64,000 bases of DNA from Pogonophryne albipinna. Lineage: Eukaryota; Chordata; Actinopteri; Perciformes; Artedidraconidae. The stretch is from contig CM053251.1 in the NCBI GenBank assembly GCA_028583405.1, positions 10,923,495 to 10,987,494 of the forward strand. The letters are read 5' to 3'. Position 1 is the first letter of the stretch. Every line of letters begins with the position of its first letter. Below, piece after piece: positions 1 through 11,502 of this stretch. The translations under genes were made by a program, and so were the position numbers. The notes under the pieces were generated by a model. That model did no database searches and was not told the origin of the DNA. It worked only from the letters and a program-made list of their open reading frames with translations.

Positions 1-81
1 TGCTCTCATGGCGTTTTGTTTTTCATTTGTGCTGTTTCATGTGTCTTTGAGGTAAACAGATGTATGATCTTGACCCAGCTT

Positions 82-1573
82 GACCTCGATGTTTTGAATT
101 GTTTGGAACTTCAAAGTCCTTTGATAATGTCTCTTTAGCAAACTGACATACACAGCCATACATATACTCCTTGAAGTAAATAAAAACACCTGGCTGCAAA
201 GCCAAAGCTTCACATATGTGTCGTTTGGCTGGATGGTCATTTCATTCCTGTGATACGCAACAAGCAGTAAGATGAAGAGGAGCTTCTCTGTGGGACAAGA
301 GGTCTCATGCAGCCCGTAACTTCAGCTGCAGGACTCATCCTCTGAAACAGAAACACCCTGAGAAGGAGAATCTGGTGTGGATCTGAACTGTGCTTGAAAG
401 GAGTCAGCACAAGGATAAAACACTTTTTTGCCAAATAGTTTGCCAAACAGTTCATTTATCAGATGGGGGCAGAGAAGAAGGAACAATTCTGTCCTGAATC
501 CCACGTTGATACAGAGGAATCGATGAGGTCCTTTGCTGAGGAGGTTGAGGAGCTGCTGAGGAACTGCTGAGGAACAACAAGATGGTGATGAGGTTGAGAT
601 GTATGAAGGACTACAAAACCTTTTGGATGAAAAAAGCCTGATGTTCACTAAAGTGCTTAGTGATCCCCTACTCAATCACACCACAAAGGGGATGATAGCA
701 CCAGAGATTGCCACAGGATTAACAAGAATATTCGTTGCTCCGCCACGTGAAGCCATGCTTAGAGAAATGATCAGATGCTTGTGGTGGAGTCTGATCGTTC
801 TTCGTCTGACCCTTCCCCTGAAAGTGGAGAGGACACAGAGGATCCCATCCCGTAGCTGCGCTACATTCCTCTGCACTATCCTATCCAATGTTTGCTCATA
901 CATCTGTGGCATCAACATCACTCCACTTTGCCACCGAACGTCCCCCATGCAGGTGTGTCATGTTGACAATACTGCTGATGATCTCAGGGGTAAAGAATAA
1001 ATCAAAGAAGGATTCCACGTCATGAATTCTTATTTATGCCACTCGTAATGGCATAACGCGTGGGCCCTGAAACCAAACCTCTGGCAGCAGGAATGTAGCG
1101 CAGCGTTTCCTCGTGAGAGGGAAACCAGATTTGAAAATGTTTTGATGTCCACCCACTGCCACTTTCAGGGGAAGGGTCGGACGAAGAAGGATCAGACTCC
1201 ACTACAAACTCCACATCAGATTCTCCTTCTCATGTTTGGCAAAAAAGTGTTTTATCTTTGTGCTGACTCCTTTCAAGCACAGTTCAGATCCACACCAGAT
1301 TCTCCTTCTCAGGGTGTTTCTGTTTCAGAGGATGAGTCCTGCAGCTGAAGTTAGGGGCTGCATGAGACCTCTTGTCCCACAGAGAAGCTCCTCTTCATCT
1401 TACTGCTTGTTGCGTATCACAGGAATGAAATGACCAGCCAGCCAAACTACACATATTTGAAGCTTTGGCTTTGCAGCCAGGTGTTTTTATTTACTTCAAG
1501 GAGTGTATGTATCGCTGTGTATGTCTGCTTGACATTATCAAAGGACTTTCAAACAATTCAAAACATCGAGGTN
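82..1573. repeat. Inverted repeat abutting the assembly gap
   Basis: The segment at about 82-436 is the reverse complement of about 1234-1573, with small indels; the right arm runs into the N gap. A second, shorter inverted pair lies inside (about 784-826 against 1159-1203). Both arms encode the same short C-terminal peptide ending SVSEDESCS, on opposite strands. The interior 440-1230 contains open stretches that I cannot match to a family. This is probably a decayed or foldback transposon, or an inverted duplication of one; the family is unknown. Confidence 0.75.
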
Positions 1574-2572
1574 NNNNNNNNNNNNNNNNNNNNNNNNNNN
1601 NNNNNNNNNNNNNNNNNNNNNNNNNNNNNNNNNNNNNNNNNNNNNNNNNNNNNNNNNNNNNNNNNNNNNNNNNNNNNNNNNNNNNNNNNNNNNNNNNNNN
1701 NNNNNNNNNNNNNNNNNNNNNNNNNNNNNNNNNNNNNNNNNNNNNNNNNNNNNNNNNNNNNNNNNNNNNNNNNNNNNNNNNNNNNNNNNNNNNNNNNNNN
1801 NNNNNNNNNNNNNNNNNNNNNNNNNNNNNNNNNNNNNNNNNNNNNNNNNNNNNNNNNNNNNNNNNNNNNNNNNNNNNNNNNNNNNNNNNNNNNNNNNNNN
1901 NNNNNNNNNNNNNNNNNNNNNNNNNNNNNNNNNNNNNNNNNNNNNNNNNNNNNNNNNNNNNNNNNNNNNNNNNNNNNNNNNNNNNNNNNNNNNNNNNNNN
2001 NNNNNNNNNNNNNNNNNNNNNNNNNNNNNNNNNNNNNNNNNNNNNNNNNNNNNNNNNNNNNNNNNNNNNNNNNNNNNNNNNNNNNNNNNNNNNNNNNNNN
2101 NNNNNNNNNNNNNNNNNNNNNNNNNNNNNNNNNNNNNNNNNNNNNNNNNNNNNNNNNNNNNNNNNNNNNNNNNNNNNNNNNNNNNNNNNNNNNNNNNNNN
2201 NNNNNNNNNNNNNNNNNNNNNNNNNNNNNNNNNNNNNNNNNNNNNNNNNNNNNNNNNNNNNNNNNNNNNNNNNNNNNNNNNNNNNNNNNNNNNNNNNNNN
2301 NNNNNNNNNNNNNNNNNNNNNNNNNNNNNNNNNNNNNNNNNNNNNNNNNNNNNNNNNNNNNNNNNNNNNNNNNNNNNNNNNNNNNNNNNNNNNNNNNNNN
2401 NNNNNNNNNNNNNNNNNNNNNNNNNNNNNNNNNNNNNNNNNNNNNNNNNNNNNNNNNNNNNNNNNNNNNNNNNNNNNNNNNNNNNNNNNNNNNNNNNNNN
2501 NNNNNNNNNNNNNNNNNNNNNNNNNNNNNNNNNNNNNNNNNNNNNNNNNNNNNNNNNNNNNNNNNNNNNNNN
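1573..2572. other. Assembly gap (1,000 N)
   Basis: There are exactly 1,000 N, which is a conventional placeholder, so the true length is unknown. By comparison with the second astacin copy, the missing DNA should include the promoter, the signal-peptide exon, the micro-exon and the start of the propeptide exon of the first astacin copy. Confidence 0.99.
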
Positions 2573-3334
2573 GAGAGCCAACAAAGATCTGGGTGAGTGT
2601 GAGCTGCTGCACCTCCATGCTCCTCGTCTTCTATCAGTATATCCTCAGCAGGAGATTGAGATGCTGTGTGATGTGTTTCAGTTCGCTCCGACAATGGGCC
2701 CATCCTGACTGAGTTGGACATCGCCATCGACAACGAGGCAGAGAGAAACGCCGACCCCTGCACCAGCCGTGGCTGCAAGTGGCTAAAGAACAGAGATGGA
2801 AAGGTCTACATTCCTTATTACATCACCAACAACTTCTGTAAGTCTCACACAGCCAGGCTAACATGTCTGTCTGTATCCTGTAGGCTTCCACTTTTAATGC
2901 AGCTTCCTGTAGCAGCATCTCTTATAAAAAGGCTTGAGAGTGAGACTGAGGGGAGAAGGGAAGCCAGGAACCATGGAGTCATGACATGACAGACTACAAA
3001 TAAAAACTGATTAGAAAAGGTCAAACATAATAAGGATTCAGAAACAAAAATGATATCACCAAGGTGGGAAGGCCCTTTGAATTAGGAGTATCATTACAGT
3101 TATTTATGTAATTTATTTATTCTCCTATGCCAACAAATGCGTTAAACAAGCAAACAGAAACTCCTCTCATTTAAACTGGAATCACTATCAGGGCTAAATG
3201 ACTCTAAATAACTAGACATAACTCAATTAAAGGGCACATAAAATGCTGATTTTTAGATGCATTCCTAAATTTGGGGTTTCTACTAGAACATGATTACATG
3301 TTTTATTGTTCAAAAAACATATAATCTGTCTCTC

Positions 3335-5429
3335 TTAAAGAGCCTGTGACAGCATCCCAACAACTGTTGTGCAATGAAATATTGGGCTACTAGTCATCTC
3401 GAACCGTCAGTTTAAAAAAGAAGATGCGATACCGTTCCGATAAATATCAATAATTTCGAACATCGCGGGGAAATTCCTTCGAGTCATTTTGAAGTTTTGG
3501 GGGAAGCCGGAAGTGACGTCAATGCGGGAACGCTTCACTGTGCGGTGAGAGAGCGAAACACGGACAAAGTGTGTTGTCATGCGTAGAAATGGTGAATTAC
3601 TGAGTTTAGGCACGTTAATAACATTTTAATGAAGTTGACTACAGTATATTCATATTTGTCAGTGCTTTCATGTCAATTCGGCGAACATAAACATACATGA
3701 TCGTGGTGAAGATGATGATTAAATTAGGATTACAAATCGGTAGTGAGAGCTGCTGAATTTCCTCCCGTAGGATGTGATATAAAAACAAATCGATTATTTT
3801 TGTAGTTGTAAACTCAAGTGGATTAAACTACATTTATTCGTGCTTTCATGTCAATTCGGCGAACATATGATACATTAAATGATCGTGAGAATGATGATTA
3901 AAAATCGTTTGTTTGAGCCGGTCTGCATTTCCTGATGAGAAAACAAACCGATGCTTTTTGTAGTAGTAGTACACCAACATGGATTAAACGTGTGTTTTTT
4001 TTACCACAATGTTGGGGAAATTAATGGATAAAAGGCACGGATTATTATTATTATTATTATTCCCACTCCGATCGGGACACTATAGGTCCACCGTTTCCCC
4101 GGCGAGGCTCCCCCCGTTGACAGTTTGCGTGGGCTGGGTGCAGTGGTGGACTGGCCATCGGGACGAATCCCGATGGGCCGGTACCGAAGTGGGCCGGTCG
4201 GATAAGTCACTAGTACATCCCCATAGGCGGCGCGTGAGGCTCAGGTTTGGGAAGGCTAAATAACTTATTTTACCTGACGCTGCCCGCCTCCGGCGTCTAT
4301 AGAAAAGAGATCAACTCAGTGTGCGGAGTTTAAATCTCTCAAGTTATATTACAGGATAAAGGAAATACAGTTTAAACTGCCGTATGCAGAGAAGACGCCG
4401 ACGTGTCGCACTTATCATTCATATTACATCATCAATCAGATCATCGATCATATAATCATAATATATCATATATTTCCTTATCCGAGTCAGCTTCTCCAGC
4501 CGTATCTGGCCGTGCAACACTTACAGTGTCACATACTGTATGCAGAAGTATTATTTTAAGCAACACATTATGTTGACGAAACACTCAAGTCAAATGTAAT
4601 TAAGTCAGATCCACTCGTGTCTTAGACGTGAACGCGCTCTCAGCTGGTGAGAGAAACCCTGGCTTGATTTACCGAGTTAATAACCAGCGTCGTAGGACCG
4701 CTTAGCGAGATCTCGTTTGTTAGTTTGTTGTTGTTAGTTTTTTTGTTACTCAAACATATCCAGGGTATGTTGAACTGGCTTCGTAGTACAGGGCACAGGT
4801 GGCTAGCAGCGCTAATGTCAAAGACACAGACATTATACATTATATTTGTATTTTACCAGGATGCAGTGACACAAATATTTGGGAAGGCTTAGCCTTCCCC
4901 AGCCTACAGCACCCGCCGCCCCCGACATCCCCCACTCCCCCTGTTGACAATTTACTAGCGGTACCGAAGTGGGCCGGTCGAGAGTCCCGGGATGATTTTT
5001 AGTCCCAGTCCACCACTGGTTACATGACCGTATGATCGCACATATTGACGCACCTAATTCCTAAACTTCTAACAGATACAACATAAACCGATCCTTCAGC
5101 CTCATATGAGCTCTCAGACACGTTCAAAATTAAACTGTCATCGCTGTCTGAGCTTGCTGCTGTGTGCACCATCGTGCGTTTACATGCAGATGCTGGGATC
5201 CTGAACGGTGCAGCTGGAGCGCTGTGCCCGCAATGACGTCACCCATAATTTGGCGGGACTTGAAGAATCCCCGAGAAGATCCAGAAAATGGTCAACATTG
5301 AAGGGCAGATTAATGGTTATCAAAGTACAAATATCCAAAATCAGTTCAGTAACGGTTTTCAAGGGGACAATATTTACTCAAATTGATGGGTTTGGATGAT
5401 GGGGGAAACTCGTGTCACAGGCTCTTTAA
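3335..5429. mobile_element. TTAA-target DNA transposon (non-autonomous), 2.09 kb
   Basis: The element spans 3339-5425 and is flanked on both sides by TTAA (3335-3338, 5426-5429). Its ends are inverted: AGAGCCTGTGACA on the left and its complement on the right. The paralogous intron of astacin copy 2 has one uninterrupted TTAA at 21680-21683, which is an empty-site control. TTAA duplication is known for piggyBac and Kolobok transposons. I see no transposase ORF, so it is non-autonomous. The interior holds a repeated block (about 3660-3735 and 3839-3910) and a nested hAT-like element. Confidence 0.85.
4141..5018. mobile_element. hAT-like element nested in the TTAA element, split by a further insertion
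   Basis: The left end CAGTGGTGGACTGG and the right end CCAGTCCACCACTG are inverted repeats of the hAT type (CAGNGNTG). No clean 8-bp duplication flanks them. A 22-bp segment ending GTACCGAAGTGGGCCGGTCG occurs at 4179-4200 and again at 4959-4980, bracketing about 760 bp of unrelated DNA. This suggests an insertion inside the hAT element with a long target duplication, or a local rearrangement. Confidence 0.6.
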
Positions 5430-6884
5430 TGTCTGACTGTAAATACCTATGTTCACTCTCCATCTGAAATGACTCGTTTTAGCGCCTGTCTCTTTAAGTT
5501 TGTGTAAACACAAACCTGCTCTGATTGGCTTAAAATTATGGATAAATTGGATGGAGATATTCAGTACTGAACCTGCATGTAATGTAGAAGGGAGGCAAAT
5601 CTGAATGGTTTTGTCGAATCCCATGTTTCCTGTCTCATTTCACCATTTATGGGTTTGTAGGCACTAAATAATGCAATCCATTTTAAAAAATATCTGCTGT
5701 AGTGAGCATACCTGTGATGTAATTTCAAGAAAATAAAAGCTCTTAAATAAGCTAAATATTGTGTGCTATGCTCCTCCCAGCCTCCCGCGAGAGGGCCATC
5801 ATCACCCGTGGACTGGAGTCCTTCTCCTCCTTCTCCTGCATCCGCTTCAGACCCAGCAGGAGCAACGATCGCGACTGGCTGCAGATTGAGTCCCAGAATG
5901 GGTGAGAAATTGATGTTGTCAAAGAGTTGGAGACCAAAGCTTTCCTCACACCTCAGTGTCCTTTAACTCACCTCTCACTCTGTCCAGCTGCTGGTCCTTT
6001 GTCGGCCGTCGTGGTGGAAAGCAGGTGGTGTCTCTGGCCCGCAGCGGATGTCTTTACCATCACACCGTCCAGCACGAGCTGCTCCACGCTCTGGGCTTCA
6101 ACCACGAGCAGACCCGCTCTGACAGAGACAACCACATCAGAGTCCTGCTGCAGAACGTCGTGTCTGGTAATGGAGCTGTTTGTTATTCACAATGATTAAA
6201 AGAGGAGAGAGGAGAGCCGGTAAACGGAAGACAAGTATTCAGATGCAGGCATGCAAACATGCAGGTGTAATGATTGATATACAGATACCTTGTTTACTAT
6301 GACATGAAAAATACAACCTGACAAACAGTCAAACACTTTGATATTAGACAATTCTGCTAATCTGCAGTGCTTATTGTCCTTAACAACATTCTGCCGCTCT
6401 TTAAAGCTAGGGAAGGTCATTTCTTGCTTCCCTAGTGAATAGTGGAGGACTACAAGGGCAACAATATCACAAGATCTACAACAACTGAAATAATAATTGA
6501 CAACTATTTTCACAACAGGTTCATTATTAAAATATTTCTTATGAAATATGGCAAAAACTGCGATTTTAAGCCTCTCAAATATTGGGATTTGCTGGTTTGC
6601 TCTCTTACTGTATACATTATATTAAATAGGGTATGTTAGAGCTTAATATGTCCTAAAATACATTAAAAATGTTATTGGGATATTTCTTCAGCAGCTGGAT
6701 TCTATCCTGTGTAAAAGTGAATTCAAACCAAAGTAATTACACATTTCTTTAATGTATCTTTTCTAGGTATGGAGCACAACTTCAACAGGATTTCCACCCT
6801 GAACCAGGGCACTCCCTACGACTACAACTCTGTCATGCAGTACTTCAGGTGAGAAGAGCATGAAGTCACTGTGTGTTTGATTAT

Positions 6885-6897
6885 GTGTGTGTGTGTG

Positions 6898-6952
<55 letters not shown>

Positions 6953-6985
6953 GTGTGTGTGTGTGTGTTTGTGTGGTGTGGTGTG

Positions 6986-7020
<35 letters not shown>

Positions 7021-7023
7021 GTG

Positions 7024-7057
<34 letters not shown>
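6885..7057. repeat. (GT)n microsatellite, interrupted
   Basis: This is a GT tract with several TT and GG interruptions, in the intron between the last two full coding exons of astacin copy 1. The matching intron of copy 2 has a pure tract. Long cysteine/valine or histidine/threonine reading frames here are artefacts. Confidence 0.98.
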
Positions 7058-7059
<2 letters not shown>

Positions 7060-7839
7060 CTCACTGTAACTGCTTTCTGTCCTCTTCTAGGACTGCCTTC
7101 CCAAGAATGGCCAGCCCACCATGGTCCCCATCCCTAAGCCCAACGTGTCCTTTGGCAACGCTAAGGAGATGAGCCGCAATGATAAGGCCAGACTCAACAC
7201 ACTCTAGCCAGTGCTGTGAGTGTCCACATGACCACATTATCACTTGTGTCTGTACTACATACTCATTTTGACCTAACCCTCCTCTCACTGTTACAGAGGA
7301 AGCTGTCCATGTGTGCTGACTCAGGATCAGAGGAATACTGTCTCCTGAAGCTCTATCAACATAGAAGCCTGCAGAGTCCATCATCATACAATAAAGTTAA
7401 TTTAACATATCACGTTTTCTTTTCATTTTTCATTCATTGGTTTTAGTTTTTTTTCTGAACAGCTAAGCCTATTCATTTGTATAGAATACATATTTGGTGT
7501 TATTATTACACATTTTCTTAAATTCAATGTCTACATTTGCAAATTCAGCATTATCTAAAGATAACTTTTTGTAAATGTGGATAATTCTACAGATTCTACA
7601 AATTATTAAAATAACCAATGTTTATCTTGGATTTCTGCCTTCAAATAGTCTGGAAGAAGACATATCATATATTCATTAATATGTGAGCTGAACGCAGGGG
7701 CGAAAAAAAAATTCCAGGTTCATTTTGACATCTATAAAGAGAGACTTGGCTTTTATAATTTTGAATTGAAAAATGCACAACAGTTTTTCATTTCTGACAT
7801 TTTGCCAAAATCAAAACTCTGAGCTTCTATCAACCAGGG

Positions 7840-8560
7840 CCTGCACTAAAATTGCTTCCTTCTTCACTGACAACATTCAGAGAATCAAACAAGCAGTAAG
7901 TGCCTCAGGTACAGGAAATGTGTTGTCCCTGTGTCCACTTAAAATAATTCAAAGACACACAATCCCATCTGATCAATGACAAGACCTAGAGGACATTATA
8001 CAACATCTGAAATCCATCTCCTGCTGCCTTGACACTATACCAACAGGCTTTTTCAAAAATGTTTTTTATTGCATGGCCTCAGATCTCCTTCATATAGTAA
8101 ACAAGTCTCTTCACTCAGGAGTATTTCCATGTTAATTGGAATAAAGGGTACTGCATTAAACTGGTTTAGGTAATATCTATCAGAACAGTTTTAGTTTGTT
8201 ATGCTCACAATTAATTCTCTATAAAAAACACAGTATAACATGGAGTGCCGCAAGGTTCTGTCCTTGGACCCATTATGTTTTCCTTGTATATGTTTACCAT
8301 TGGGCAATATAATAACAAATTATCCGATACTTTTGTATTGTTACGCCAATGATGAACAACTATGTCATGTATGTATTTTTGATTGTGTTTTGTTTAATCA
8401 TAATTCGTTTTATTTCTATTTGTATTTTACACTCTGCCTTGTCTATTAATTATTTTCCTGTAATTTTATTGTTTACAATGTTGCTATTTTTATATGTAAA
8501 GTCCACTGCGACAGACGTGTTTTGTGATATTGGCTATATATATAAACTTTGATTTGATTT
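7840..8560 (+). mobile_element. Decayed L2-like LINE fragment
   Basis: About 8240-8345 encodes a degraded reverse-transcriptase core ([10 protein letters not shown] followed by a stop-ridden remainder). About 8490-8560 matches the 3' tail of the next LINE: both contain GTCCACTG-GACA, then TTTGTGATATTGG, and end in a TTGATT-type repeat. It starts exactly where the astacin segmental duplication stops matching. There are many stops and no open frame. Confidence 0.7.
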
Positions 8561-8569
8561 CCTTTTAAT

Positions 8570-11372
8570 GATCTGTTCTTTGCACCAGGTCCTTATTCAG
8601 AATTCTTATCAGAATTCTCTGAGTTTTTATCAACTTGGTACTTAAAACAGATAAAGTAATTATCGTAGGTGACTTTAATATTCATGTTGACGATGATAAA
8701 AATAGCCTTACTGTTGCATTTAAACTCTATATTAGATTCTGTTGGTTTCTGTCAGAGTGTAAATAAACCAACCCACTGCTATAATCACACTCTCGAACCT
8801 TGTTCTGACTTATGGTATTGAAATTGAGCAACTATTAGTCGAACCGCATAATCCTGCTTTATCCGACCATTTCTTAGTAACTTTTGAAGTATTGTTACTA
8901 GACTACAAAGGCACTGCGTAAAGCGAGAGCAGCCTACTACTCTTCATTAATAGATGAGAATAAGAATAATGCAAGATTTCTTTTCAGCACTGTAGCCAGG
9001 CTGACAGAGAGCCACAGCTCGATTGAGCCTTCTATTCCCATAGCACTCAGTAGTAATGATTTTATGTGCTTTTTTAACGATAAAATTGTTACTCTTAGAA
9101 ACAAAATTAATGACCTCTTGCCTTTGACCAGTATAGTGTTATCAACAGCTCCCGGAAACGTAAGTTCTAATATTACACTAGATAGTAAACTAGAATGCTT
9201 TTCAGCCATTAACCTTGAACAATTAAATTCAATGATTCTCTCTTCTAAACCATCAACGTGTATGTTAGACCCAATTCCAACTAAGCTGTTGAAGGAAGTT
9301 TTTCCATTAATTAGCACTTCTTTATTAAATATTATGAATATGTCTTTATTATCAGGCTATGTTCCACAATCATTCAAAGTAGCAGTGATAAAACCGCTTC
9401 TTAAAAAGCACAACCTCGATCCAGAGGTTTTAGCCAATTATAGACCTATTTCTAATCTTCCGTTCCTCTCAAAAATTCTTGAGAAAGCAGTCGCAAAACA
9501 GTTGTGTGATTACTTAAAAAACAATGATTTATTTGAAGATTTTCAGTCTGGCTTTAGAACACATCATAGCACAGAGACAGCTCTGGTTAAAGTCACAAAT
9601 GACATTCTAATAGCCTCTGACAAGGGACTTGTCTCTATTCTTGTTTTGCTCGATCTCAGTGCTGCATTTGATACTATCGATCATGATATCTTATTGCAAA
9701 GACTAGAGCACTTAGTTGGCATACAGGGAACTGCTTTAGGCTGGTTTAGGTCCTATCTATCTGAACGCTCTCAGTTTGTACGTGTCAATGATGAATCTTC
9801 CACGCAAACCAAAGTTAGCCATGGAGTGCCACAGGGCTCAGTGCTCGGACCTATTTTGTTCACATTATATATGCTTCCGTTAGGCAATATTATAAGGAAT
9901 CATTCTGTAAATTTTCATTGTTATGCAGATGATACTCAACTATATTTATCAATCAAGCCTGATGAAATTAATCATCTAAATAAAATTCAAGACTGCCTCA
10001 AGGACTTAAAAACGTGGATGACCTTAAACTTTTTGATGTAAACACGACCAAAACTGAAGTTATTGTACTTGGCCCGAAGAATCTAAGAAACAAATTATCT
10101 AAAGATATACTAACTATGGATGGCATTAATTTGGCCTCCAGTGAGACTGTAAGGAATCTTGGTGTTATATTTGATCAGGATTTATCCTTTAACGCCCACA
10201 TAAAATCAATTTCAAGGACCCGCCTACTTCCATCTACGTAACATTGCAAAAATCAGGCATATCTTGCCTCAAAACGATGCAGAGAAACTAAGTCCATGCA
10301 TTTGTTACTTCAAGGCTGGATTATTGTAACTCTTTATTATCAGGGTGTACCAAGAAGTCAGTCAAGTCGCTTCAGCTGATTCAAAATGCTGCAGCTCGTG
10401 TACTAACCAGAGTTAGGAAAAGGGACCACATTACTCCTGTTCTGGCTGCCTTACACTGGCTCCCTATAGAAACACAGGATAGAATTTAAAATTCTTCTTC
10501 TCGCCTACAAAGCCCTAATGGGCAGGCGCCATCTTACCTTAAAGAACTCATTATACCCTACTGTCCTACTAGGGCATTGCGTTCCAAGAATGCAGGGTTG
10601 TTGGTTGTTTCCTAGAGTCTCTAAAAGTACAATGGGAGCCAGAGCCTTTTCTTATCAAGCTCCACATTTGTGGAATCAGGCTTCCAGTTTGTGTTCGGGC
10701 GGCAGACACCCTATCCGTTTTTTAAGAGTGCGCTTAAGACCTTCCTTTTTGATAAAGCTTATAGTTAGGGCTGATTAGATTCAGCCCCTAGTTTTGCTGA
10801 TAGGCTTAGTTTGTCGGGGGACATCTTACTTCTTCCTTCTCTCTGTCTATACCTGTGTACTCTCATGTTCCGATTAACCCAGCTTCCCCAAATTTCTTTC
10901 TTTTTGGTGTCTATATACGCTGGGATCCGGAGTCATGGATGATCCTGCGGTCCTGTGTCCTGCATCGCGAGCCCTGGATCTTGAGTCGTGGCTGTGGTCA
11001 TGGATCATAGGTCCTGGATGGATATCCTCGTGGATTCATCTTCCTATTATACACACATGCATTTCCAAACATTTGGACTACCTATGTTGCAAATGTATTA
11101 TCTTTTCAATTTACACACGGCATCTATTGCACGTCTGTCCGTCCTGGGAGAGGGATTCCTCCTCTGTTGCTCTCCCTGAGGTTTCTCCCATTTTTCCCTT
11201 TAAAACTGTGGGTTTTCTTTGGAAGTTTTTCCTTGTACGATGTGAGGGTCTAAGGACAGAGGGTGTCGTATTGTCATACTGATATTTTGTACAAACTGTG
11301 AAGTCCACTGAGACAAATGTAACATTTGTGATATTGGGCTATATAAATAAACATTGATTGATTGATTGATCT
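8570..11372 (+). mobile_element. L2-like non-LTR retrotransposon (5'-truncated, frameshifted)
   Basis: About 8660-8690 encodes an endonuclease motif (GDFNIHVDDD). The reverse transcriptase is open from 9064 to 10041 with [27 protein letters not shown] and the catalytic [10 protein letters not shown] near 9920. It then continues in other frames through 10241 and 10518-10778. The 3' end is a tandem ATTG tail at about 11345-11372 after the motif TTTGTGATATTGG. Frameshifts and 5' truncation make it inactive. Assignment to the L2/CR1 group is from motif similarity. Confidence 0.85.
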
Positions 11373-11502
11373 GTCTAAAACTGTCTGGTAAAAATAGACA
11401 CATTCAAAAATCTTATTACAATGAAACCATTTATTTAGATTTTTATTTAGATGTCAAATTCAAACACATGATGTAGTGAAACAGTTTCAATTGTGCAGCT
11501 TC

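Larger units (their letters stand above)
2573..7394 (+). pseudogene. Six-cysteine astacin metalloprotease, copy 1 (5' end in gap, frameshifted)
   Basis: This is a close paralogue of the intact copy at 20.1-23.2 kb. Visible exons are 2573-2592 (partial, enters from the gap), 2682-2837, 5781-5901, 5988-6166, 6767-6848 and 7091-7215, with a final stop-codon/3'UTR exon after 7293 and AATAAA near 7390. The zinc motif HELLHALGFNHEQ is intact in exon 5988-6166 and the Met-turn SVMQY in 6767-6848. In exon 7091-7215 one base is missing near 7101 (CTTCCCAAG against CTTCTCCAAG in copy 2) and one base is added near 7200. The frame between them is shifted and meets TGA at 7170-7172, removing about 38 C-terminal residues including the last cysteine. 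The first large intron holds a 2.1-kb TTAA element. It is probably a pseudogene, although a sequencing error next to the gap cannot be excluded. Confidence 0.85.
2573..7838 (+). repeat. Segmental duplication unit, left copy (partner at about 20892-23667)
   Basis: Exons, introns and about 450 bp of 3' flank match the region 20892-23667 closely. The similarity stops near 7838, where copy 1 enters L2-like LINE sequence, and near 23667 in copy 2. The main differences are the 2.1-kb TTAA insertion, about 270 bp of extra intron around 6250-6690, and GT-repeat length. The left boundary is hidden by the gap. Confidence 0.85.

Noticed and set aside
599..1000. 133-aa ORF as a gene
   Set aside because: No recognisable domain; it lies inside the inverted repeat and has no splice or promoter context.
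1430..2778. Long reading frames of 348-415 aa
   Set aside because: They consist almost entirely of undetermined residues across the 1,000-N gap.
6822..7172. Cysteine/valine- and histidine/threonine-repeat ORFs
   Set aside because: They are translations of the GT microsatellite; the same applies at 22734-23105 and 33788-34107.
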